In this document: positions 1 to 5,600 of the stretch, one piece after another
Layout: every line of letters begins with the position of its first letter
Numbering within the stretch: position 1 is the stretch's first letter
NCBI GenBank assembly: GCA_011051815.1
Contig: DRKK01000024.1
Span: forward strand, 1 to 7,406
DNA length: 7,406 nucleotides
Source of the DNA: Sphingomonadales bacterium
GTDB lineage: Bacteria > Pseudomonadota > Alphaproteobacteria > Sphingomonadales > Emcibacteraceae
Direction: 5' to 3'
Translations under genes and position numbers: made by a program
The notes under the pieces: generated by a model
The model's input: the letters and a program-made list of their open reading frames with translations, nothing else
Databases searched by the model: none
What the model was told of the DNA's origin: nothing

Positions 1-132
1 TATTTTTCTTCAAGGTAGATAAAACCAAGGAGAAACAATTAGTTAACCGATCGTTCGAGGAATTTTCTTTCTTCTCAATACATATATTGAATGTTTTATT
101 TCCTGCATTAAGCTAAATCAGATGTTTTCTGC

Positions 133-160
133 TTGCCAAAAATCCTAAATATGATACATT
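133..160 (+). promoter_or_regulatory. Possible sigma-70 type promoter for the operon
   Basis: TTGCCA at 133-138 matches the -35 consensus at 5 of 6 positions. TACATT at 155-160 matches the -10 consensus at 4 of 6, with a 16-base spacer. Transcription would begin near 167, leaving a leader of about 40 bases before the preferred start codon at 210. The -10 overlaps the left arm of the inverted repeat, an arrangement that would suit repression. Alternatives exist in this AT-rich stretch: TATGAT at 150-155 has no good -35, and TTGAAT at 87-92 pairs with TAAGCT at 109-114. This is pattern matching only. Confidence 0.3.
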
Positions 161-190
161 TTGTCAGATTTTATTTAAATTTATGTATCA
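152..190. promoter_or_regulatory. Candidate operator: 8-bp inverted repeat, PaaX-like geometry
   Basis: TGATACAT at 152-159 and ATGTATCA at 183-190 are exact reverse complements separated by 23 bases. Arm centres are 31 bases apart, about three helical turns, so two bound proteins would sit on the same DNA face. Counting only the outer six bases, the site reads TGATAC-N27-GTATCA. As I recall, the E. coli PaaX operator is described as TGATTC-N27-GAATCA, which has the same spacing and differs at one base per arm. PaaX is a GntR-like repressor released by phenylacetyl-CoA, and this operon ends in a phenylacetate-CoA ligase. The link to PaaX is inference. A chance 8-bp repeat in AT-rich DNA is not negligible. 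Confidence 0.4.
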
Positions 191-198
191 CGATAAAC

Positions 199-203
199 GG
201 GAG
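199..203 (+). promoter_or_regulatory. Ribosome binding site that decides the iorA start
   Basis: GGGAG at 199-203 lies six bases before the ATG at 210. The earlier in-frame ATG at 183 has only AT-rich sequence in front of it and lies inside the right arm of the inverted repeat. This favours 210 as the true start. Confidence 0.65.
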
Positions 204-209
204 ACGGGC

Positions 210-2069
210 ATGAGTTCCAAGGCTGAACAGGCATCGCCAACGGCGATCAAGACAGGCATAACCCATCAGATGACGGGTAATGAGGCCATTGCACGGGGCG
301 CGTGGGAGGCTGGGGTCAAGGTTGCCGCCGCCTATCCCGGCACGCCAAGTACGGAAATTATGGAAAATATGGGCCGCTATCCGGTAGGCGATGTTCATGC
401 CCAATGGTCGACCAATGAAAAGGTTGCCCTTGATGTGGCCATCGGGGCCTCTTTTGCCGGGGTTCGGGCCATCAGCATGATGAAACATGTGGGTCTGAAT
501 GTGGCGTCCGACGCCCTGATGTCTCAATCTTATATAGGGGTACACGGCGGCTTAGTGATGATCGTCTGTGATGATCCGGGTATTCATTCGTCCCAGAATG
601 AGCAGGATAGCCGCTTGTTTGGCCGCTTTGCCCAGGTGCCAGTGTTTGAACCGTCTGATGCGCAGGAGGCTCTGGACTTTACCAAAGCGGCTTTTGACAT
701 CAGTGAACGTTTTGACACTCCGGTCATCGTCCGCAGCACGACCCGCATATCTCACACCCGCAGCCCCGTATTGGTCAGTGAGCGGATCACGCCGGAGGAC
801 AAGCCCTTTAACGCTGAGGTGTCCAAGAATGTGATGGTGCCCGGCCATGCCCGTGTGCGCCATCCCATCGTGATTGACCGCCTTGAAAGACTGGCAGAGG
901 AGCTTGAAACTTCGGATCTGAACAGGCTGGAAATGGGCTCATCAAAGCTCGGAATTATCACCAGCAGTATGAGCTATGTCTATGTGAAGGAAAATCTGCC
1001 CGAAGCCAGTGTCTTGAAATTGGGTCTGTCCTTTCCCCTGCCGAAAAAACTGATACAGGATTTCTGTGCCAAGCATGATCGTGTGATTGTGGTTGAGGAG
1101 CTGGAACCTGTGATCGAGAATGAGATCAAAACCTGGGGCCTGAAGGTAGAGGGCAAAGAATTCTTCCCGCGCACCGGTGAATTGTCACCGGAACAGGTGC
1201 GCATCAGTTTTGAGCAGGCCGGGGTTCTGGAACCTGAAGCCGACGCTATGGGTCCACAGTTTGAACCATTGATCCGGCCACCGGTACTTTGTGCGGGCTG
1301 TCCTCATGCCATGAGCTATACGGCGATCCGCAGCCTTGATGTGCGGGTGGCGGGTGATATTGGGTGCTATACGCTGGCGGTGGGGGACCCCCTGACCGCC
1401 ATTGATACCACCGTTGCCATGGGCTCAAGCATTGCCAATGCCACGGGTATGTATCTGGCGGGCAGTGAGGAAAAACCTATCGTGGCCACCATCGGCGACA
1501 GCACCTTCATTCATTCAGGTATTCCGCCCCTGATTGACGCGGTTTATAATCAGGCCAATATCACGGTGATCCTGCTGGACAATCATATTACCGCCATGAC
1601 CGGGGGGCAGGAAAACCCCGGCACGGGCAAGACCCTGCGCGGCGAGCAAACCCATCAGGTGAATTTCGAGGAAATGATCCGGGCCTGCGGTGTTGAATGG
1701 ATTGAACGGGTGGACAGCTACGACGCTGGTTCCATGCTTCATACCATGCGGGAAGCTATTGCTTACCGGGGCGTGTCCGTCCTCATTGCCGACCGGCCTT
1801 GCGTCCTTGATCCGGTAAAGATCAAAGGCCCGTCCATGACTGTAGATGCCAAGGATTGCAACGCCTGTCAGGGCTGTATGAATCTGGGCTGTCCGGCCTT
1901 GATCTGGAGCGATGAATGGTATGAGGGCCGCCATATTGTCAAGATCGACCCAAGTGCCTGTATCGGTTGTTCTGTTTGCGCGCAATTCTGTCCTACCGGG
2001 GCCATTCAGCCAACGGTTAATCTGGGTCAGACAGCGGCCAAGGCCAAACCCTGCGGCGGAGGAGCATAA
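210..2069 (+). CDS. iorA: Indolepyruvate:ferredoxin oxidoreductase alpha subunit (IorA-like)
   Basis: This is the catalytic subunit of an arylpyruvate-type 2-oxoacid:ferredoxin oxidoreductase. It decarboxylates an arylpyruvate on thiamine diphosphate, forms the arylacetyl-CoA and passes electrons through iron-sulfur clusters to ferredoxin in the cytoplasm. The protein is 619 residues from the ATG at 210, normal for the family. The N-terminal pyrimidine-binding domain carries YPGTPSTE at 42-49. CAGCPH is at 361-366. The thiamine diphosphate domain has GDST at 429-432, an N at 458 and MTGGQ at 463-467. The C-terminus is a double [4Fe-4S] ferredoxin domain with cysteines at 550, 553, 556, 561 (CX2CX2CX4CP) and 584, 587, 590, 594 (CX2CX2CX3CP). 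The X4 spacing in the first cluster is typical of IorA. The next gene begins two bases after the stop. The family is clear; the preferred arylpyruvate (indolepyruvate, phenylpyruvate or hydroxyphenylpyruvate) cannot be read from the sequence. In many proteobacteria IorA and IorB are one protein of over 1,100 residues, so this split form is the archaeal/anaerobe-like type. Confidence 0.93.
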   Translation: MSSKAEQASPTAIKTGITHQMTGNEAIARGAWEAGVKVAAAYPGTPSTEIMENMGRYPVGDVHAQWSTNEKVALDVAIGASFAGVRAISMMKHVGLNVASDALMSQSYIGVHGGLVMIVCDDPGIHSSQNEQDSRLFGRFAQVPVFEPSDAQEALDFTKAAFDISERFDTPVIVRSTTRISHTRSPVLVSERITPEDKPFNAEVSKNVMVPGHARVRHPIVIDRLERLAEELETSDLNRLEMGSSKLGIITSSMSYVYVKENLPEASVLKLGLSFPLPKKLIQDFCAKHDRVIVVEELEPVIENEIKTWGLKVEGKEFFPRTGELSPEQVRISFEQAGVLEPEADAMGPQFEPLIRPPVLCAGCPHAMSYTAIRSLDVRVAGDIGCYTLAVGDPLTAIDTTVAMGSSIANATGMYLAGSEEKPIVATIGDSTFIHSGIPPLIDAVYNQANITVILLDNHITAMTGGQENPGTGKTLRGEQTHQVNFEEMIRACGVEWIERVDSYDAGSMLHTMREAIAYRGVSVLIADRPCVLDPVKIKGPSMTVDAKDCNACQGCMNLGCPALIWSDEWYEGRHIVKIDPSACIGCSVCAQFCPTGAIQPTVNLGQTAAKAKPCGGGA

Positions 2070-2071
2070 AA

Positions 2072-2980
2072 ATGACCAATGTTGTAAAATTAAACCCTGA
2101 AAAAATGAAAGAGCCGATCAATGTTCTGATCGTTGGTGTGGGCGGACAGGGCGTGATTATGGTGTCCAAGGTGCTGGCGCAGATATGCCAGAATCTGGGC
2201 TATCAGGTGAAACAGAGCGAGGTTCATGGCATGGCCAAGCGCGGCGGCGTGGTGTTCAGCCATGTGCGCTTTGGCAGTAACGTCTGGTCACCGACCATCC
2301 CTATGGGCAAGGCCGATGTGCTGATCGCTCTTGAATGGGCGGAAGGTCTGCGCTGGATGAATTATCTGCGCCCCGGCTCCGGTGTTTTCATTGCCGACAC
2401 CAAACGTATTGTACCGCCCTTTGCCTGTCGCTCGCGGGTGCTGGGGGCGGATATTGGCTATTCCAAGAATACGCCCGATGATGTGCGGGAAAAGGTGGCC
2501 GAGGCTTTTGCCATTGATGCCACCGAAATGGCCACCAAGGCCGGGAATGAGCGGGCGGCCAATACCCTGTTGTTGGGCGCATTGTCTACTACGCTTACCT
2601 TCCCAGACAAGGCGTGGAAAGAGGTTATCACTCAGATGGTGCCGCCCAAAACGGTTGAGGTTAACCTCAAGGTTTTTGATCAGGGTCAGAGGTGGATCAA
2701 GGGCTCCCGCAAGGGTGAGCCGGTGGAAGGCGCTGCTTTCGTACCGCTGGTCCAGCCCGAAGAAAATGCCGTACGCACCCATCTTGAGATTACCGCAGAA
2801 TGGTGCAAGGGCTGTGACATCTGCGTTAAAATGTGCCCGGAACGGTGCCTTGTCCTGAATAAGGATCAGGTGGCGGAACTGGCGGAGCCTGAGAAATGTA
2901 CGGGCTGTCATATCTGTGAATGGCTCTGTCCCGACTTTGCCATATCCCTTAACCCAATTCAGCAGGAGGCCGCCGAATGA
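2072..2980 (+). CDS. iorB: IorB-like beta subunit with a C-terminal KorD-like ferredoxin domain
   Basis: The first ~205 residues form the OFOR gamma/IorB-type domain, with GVGGQG at 22-27 and SEVHGMAKRGG at 49-59, the signature of indolepyruvate oxidoreductase beta subunits. This subunit pairs with IorA and is thought to help bind CoA. A linker at about 208-235 leads to a second domain (~237-297) with two [4Fe-4S] motifs: cysteines 245, 248, 251, 255 and 276, 279, 282, 286. The phrases EWCKGCDICVKMCP and CPDFAI closely resemble KorD, the delta subunit of 2-oxoglutarate:ferredoxin oxidoreductase. Archaeal-type IorB is about 200 residues, so the 302-residue length fits a fusion. The start at 2072 follows GGAGGAG at 2058-2064; Met12 is a less likely start. 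The stop overlaps the korA start by four bases. No separate korD is present, so this domain probably serves KorABC, IorA or both. The iorB label is confident for the first domain; the partner of the ferredoxin domain is inferred. Confidence 0.88.
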   Translation: MTNVVKLNPEKMKEPINVLIVGVGGQGVIMVSKVLAQICQNLGYQVKQSEVHGMAKRGGVVFSHVRFGSNVWSPTIPMGKADVLIALEWAEGLRWMNYLRPGSGVFIADTKRIVPPFACRSRVLGADIGYSKNTPDDVREKVAEAFAIDATEMATKAGNERAANTLLLGALSTTLTFPDKAWKEVITQMVPPKTVEVNLKVFDQGQRWIKGSRKGEPVEGAAFVPLVQPEENAVRTHLEITAEWCKGCDICVKMCPERCLVLNKDQVAELAEPEKCTGCHICEWLCPDFAISLNPIQQEAAE

Positions 2981-4134
2981 CGTTGCAAAGCTCTGGTCAG
3001 GAGACCATAAATTTACAAGGCAATCATGCCTGCGCCTTGGGGGCTGTGGCGGCAGGATGCCGTTTTTATGCCGGTTATCCCATCACCCCGTCGTCCGAGG
3101 TCGCCGAACGGCTGGCCAAGGAATTGCCCAAGGTGGGCGGTGTTTTCCTTCAGATGGAGGATGAGATCGCGTCCATCGCCGCAACGCTGGGCGCCAGCAT
3201 GGGCGGCGTCAAGGCTATGACCGCCACCAGTGGTCCGGGCTTTTCCCTGAAACAGGAAAATCTGGGCTATGGTATGGGGGCCGAAATTCCCTGCGTTGTG
3301 GTTAATGTCATGCGCGGCGGACCGTCAACGGGCATGCCGACCCGCCCGGCGCAGGGCGATTTGATGCAGGCCCGCTGGGGCACCCACGGCGATCATCCGG
3401 TCATTGCCCTGACCCCCGGTTCGGTGGAAGAAATTTATCAGCAAACCGCCCGGGCCTTTGCCCTGTCAGAAAAGCTGCGCATACCGGTGATTGTCCTGTT
3501 TGATGAAAGTCTGGGTCATCTGGTGGAAACCGTAGCCCTGCCCGATGTGACGGATTATGAAAAAACCGTTCGCAAATGGGCTACCGGAAAGCCAGAAGAT
3601 TACAAACCCTATAAGGCGGATAAGGACGGGGTACCGCCCATGGCGCGGCCCGGCGATGGCTACCGGGTTCATACTACGGGTCTGACCGTGGATGAAAGTG
3701 GCTGGCCAACGCAAAAATCTGCTGAGGTAGAGCCGGTCATGAAACGTTTACTGGGTAAGGTAGCCCTGAATAATGATCTGGTGGAGAGTTTTGAAGATAT
3801 GGACTGCGAAGATGCAGAGGTGGTTGTCGTTGCCCTTGGCGTCGTGGGCCGTGCGGCCCGTAAGGCGGTTCGGGAGCTGCGCGCATCAGGGGTAAAGGCG
3901 GGGTTATTCCGGCCCATTACCCTCTGGCCGTTTCCCACCAAAAGCTTTCGCAAGTTAACCAAAAAGGCCAAGCATTTTGTGGTGGCCGAAATGAATGCCG
4001 GACAGTTGATACTGGAAATCGGAGCCGCCAAAACGGGGCGGCAGTCGGTAACCGGCCTGAACCGTTTTGACGGGGTGCCTATCTCACCGTCCCAGATTAA
4101 GCAAAGCGTTAAGGAGGTGCTGGGCCATGAATAA
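2977..4134 (+). CDS. korA: 2-oxoacid:ferredoxin oxidoreductase alpha subunit (KorA/VorB family)
   Basis: Alpha subunit of a second OFOR. With KorB it forms the thiamine-diphosphate active site that converts a 2-oxoacid plus CoA to acyl-CoA, CO2 and reduced ferredoxin. The 385-residue length matches stand-alone KorA proteins. YPITPSSE at 34-41 lies in the pyrimidine-binding domain. MEDEIAS at 60-66 contains the glutamate region expected to activate the cofactor. TSGPGFSLKQE at 84-94 and MRGGPSTGMPTRPAQGD at 112-128 are strong family signatures. The C-terminal ~110 residues form the transketolase-C-like domain. The start at 2977 has AGGAGG at 2964-2969, seven bases upstream, and overlaps the iorB stop by four bases. 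The sequence resembles 2-oxoglutarate and branched-chain 2-oxoacid enzymes about equally to my eye. The symbol marks the family, not a proven 2-oxoglutarate specificity. Confidence 0.9.
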   Translation: MTLQSSGQETINLQGNHACALGAVAAGCRFYAGYPITPSSEVAERLAKELPKVGGVFLQMEDEIASIAATLGASMGGVKAMTATSGPGFSLKQENLGYGMGAEIPCVVVNVMRGGPSTGMPTRPAQGDLMQARWGTHGDHPVIALTPGSVEEIYQQTARAFALSEKLRIPVIVLFDESLGHLVETVALPDVTDYEKTVRKWATGKPEDYKPYKADKDGVPPMARPGDGYRVHTTGLTVDESGWPTQKSAEVEPVMKRLLGKVALNNDLVESFEDMDCEDAEVVVVALGVVGRAARKAVRELRASGVKAGLFRPITLWPFPTKSFRKLTKKAKHFVVAEMNAGQLILEIGAAKTGRQSVTGLNRFDGVPISPSQIKQSVKEVLGHE

Positions 4135-5020
4135 GCAAGTCGCCATTTCGGCAGAAAATAATGAAGCCGGCAACAGTGAAATCCGGGATTTTGAAATCCG
4201 GGATTACCTGCGCCTTGATATGTTTCCCCATTTCATGTGTCCGGGCTGTGGTCACGGTATCGCTCTGCGCGCCCTCCTGTGGGCTATTCATTCGCAGGGT
4301 ATTGAAAAGGATAAGCTGGCAATCGTTAGCGGCATCGGCTGTTCAGGCCGGGTGGGCAGCTATATTGATGCCAATACCTATCATACGACCCATGGGCGGC
4401 CATTGGCTTTTGCCACCGGGTTAAAGATGGCGCGGCCTGATCTGCATGTGGTGGTGATCACCGGGGATGGCGACTGTCTGGCCATTGGCGGCAATCATCT
4501 GATCCATGCGGCGCGGCGTAATCTGGATATTACCTGCCTGATGCTCAATAATGAAATTTACGGCATGACCGGGGGACAGGTATCCCCCACAACCCCCCAT
4601 GACCGTTTTACCACCACGACCCCGGCAGGCAATAAAGAGCCAGTCTTTGATGCCAGCCGCCTGGCCGAGGCCGCCGGTGCCGGTTTTGTCGGCCGTGAGA
4701 TCACCATTCATCTGCCGCGCCTGCGGGATTTGATTGCCGAGGGGCTGGCCTATAACGGCTTCTCCTTCATTGAGGTCATGTCCGATTGTACGGAGGTTAA
4801 TGGCCGCAAGAATGATCTTGGCTCCTCGCCGGAAATGGTTTTGGGTCAGACCCGGACCATGCGGCCCAGTGAATATGACAATAACGTGGTTGATCATCCC
4901 TTCCGCCCCAATACCATGAATACGGGGGTATTTGTTCGTTCGGACAGGCCGGAATACGGGGCGACGTATCGCAATATGGTGGATGAAATACAGGCCTTGC
5001 AACAGAAGGGGCAGAAATGA
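4127..5020 (+). CDS. korB: 2-oxoacid:ferredoxin oxidoreductase beta subunit (KorB family)
   Basis: Thiamine-diphosphate-binding beta subunit that works with the KorA-like protein. The protein is 297 residues from the ATG at 4127, which is preceded by AAGGAGGT at 4111-4118. An in-frame ATG at 4067 lies inside korA and lacks such a site. MCPGCGHG is at 37-44 and GIGCSGR at 69-75; their cysteines probably ligate the single [4Fe-4S] cluster of this subunit together with a further cysteine, likely Cys197-region in SDCTEVNGRKN. GDGD at 113-116 followed by NN at 141-142 is the Mg-thiamine diphosphate motif, and YGMTGGQ at 145-151 is a KorB hallmark. The family usually begins just before the LRLDMFPH segment, so the first ~24 residues are a poorly conserved extension. 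It contains a tandem repeat EIRDF/EIRDY encoded by a 15-base duplication. It overlaps korA by eight bases and korC by four. Confidence 0.92.
   Translation: MNKQVAISAENNEAGNSEIRDFEIRDYLRLDMFPHFMCPGCGHGIALRALLWAIHSQGIEKDKLAIVSGIGCSGRVGSYIDANTYHTTHGRPLAFATGLKMARPDLHVVVITGDGDCLAIGGNHLIHAARRNLDITCLMLNNEIYGMTGGQVSPTTPHDRFTTTTPAGNKEPVFDASRLAEAAGAGFVGREITIHLPRLRDLIAEGLAYNGFSFIEVMSDCTEVNGRKNDLGSSPEMVLGQTRTMRPSEYDNNVVDHPFRPNTMNTGVFVRSDRPEYGATYRNMVDEIQALQQKGQK
4177..4205 (+). repeat. In-frame 15-base tandem duplication in the korB N-terminus
   Basis: TGAAATCCGGGATT occurs at 4177-4190 and again at 4192-4205, a 15-base period. It encodes EIRDF followed by EIRDY in the N-terminal extension of the KorB-like protein, before the conserved domain. 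It looks like a recent small in-frame duplication with no obvious effect on the active site. Confidence 0.85.
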
Positions 5021-5562
5021 TGAAAAATCTTGAAATGCGCTTTAGCGGGGCCGGGGGGCAAGGATTACAGCTCTGCGCCAAAATATTTTCACGGGCTTTG
5101 ACCGGGGAGGGTTATCATGTGTCCATGTCGCAAAGCTATGAGCCAACATCGCGCGGCGGTCTTAGCCGGGCAGATATTGTGGCCAGTGACGGCACGCCCG
5201 ATTATCCGCTGACCACGGATCTGAATACGGTTCTTATATTGGATCAGGCGGCGGCGGATGCGTCTGAGGGCATTATCCGCGATGATGCCTTGGTCATTGT
5301 GGACCCGCGTCGCACCAAGAATCCGCCCAAGGGAAAATTCAAGGTTATTGAATTGCCGCTCAGCGAAACCGCGATTTCGCTGGGGTCCGAACGGGTGACC
5401 AATGTGGTGGCCACAGGGGTGATCGCCGAATTATCCGATGATATAGAGCTTGAGATTGTTGAACGGGCCCTGCGCCAAAGTTCACCGAAAAAATTTCTGG
5501 ATATGAATATGGATGCGCTTCAGGCGGGCGTAGACCTTGCACGGGGGGTAAAATCCGCCTAA
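5017..5562 (+). CDS. korC: 2-oxoacid:ferredoxin oxidoreductase gamma subunit (KorC-like)
   Basis: Small gamma subunit of the second OFOR, 181 residues, the normal length for a stand-alone KorC. This domain is thought to take part in CoA binding. GAGGQG at 11-16 and SYEPTSRGGLSRAD at 40-53 are the diagnostic segments; the SYxPxSRGG form is characteristic of KorC, in contrast to the EVHGMAKRGG form in the IorB-like protein of this operon. DYP at 62-64 is also typical. Two adjacent ATGs (5017 and 5020) follow AAGGGG at 5006-5011. The second has the more usual spacing, so the true start could be either, differing by one residue. It overlaps the korB stop by four bases. It is followed after 38 bases, with no terminator, by the ligase gene. 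Confidence 0.9.
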   Translation: MMKNLEMRFSGAGGQGLQLCAKIFSRALTGEGYHVSMSQSYEPTSRGGLSRADIVASDGTPDYPLTTDLNTVLILDQAAADASEGIIRDDALVIVDPRRTKNPPKGKFKVIELPLSETAISLGSERVTNVVATGVIAELSDDIELEIVERALRQSSPKKFLDMNMDALQAGVDLARGVKSA

Positions 5563-5600
5563 AACAAGAATGAAAAGTCAAAACACAGGGAAGTGAATTT

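Larger units (their letters stand above)
1..209. other. AT-rich non-coding leader upstream of the operon
   Basis: No convincing coding sequence is visible here. The first 180 bases are about 28% GC by hand count, far below the GC-rich genes that follow. The stretch holds a possible promoter (133-160), a perfect 8-bp inverted repeat (152-159 / 183-190), a weaker imperfect palindrome around 45-55, and the ribosome binding site of the first gene. An AAGGAG at 27-32 looks like a ribosome binding site, but no start codon follows at useful spacing. Any gene to the left lies outside the window. I saw no sigma-54 type or FNR type box. Confidence 0.7.

Noticed and set aside
1..209. FNR/Anr (TTGAT-N4-ATCAA) or sigma-54 (GG-N10-GC) control sites, expected for oxygen-sensitive or aromatic pathways
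   Set aside because: I read the leader on both strands and found no acceptable match.
1857..1895. CX2CX2CX4CP spacing in the first IorA iron-sulfur motif seemed abnormal
   Set aside because: This longer spacing is typical of IorA-family ferredoxin domains, so it is not a lost or altered cluster.
1515..1985. A 156-residue minus-strand open frame opposite iorA
   Set aside because: It lies wholly opposite the conserved thiamine-diphosphate and ferredoxin domains of iorA and shows no family motif.
2288..2911. A 207-residue minus-strand open frame opposite iorB
   Set aside because: Antisense shadow of a conserved gene in GC-rich DNA; no domain or ribosome binding site supports it.
5563..5600. 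A possible separate promoter or terminator between korC and paaK
   Set aside because: The 38 bases hold only a modest ribosome binding site; no hairpin with a T-run and no paired -35/-10 elements.
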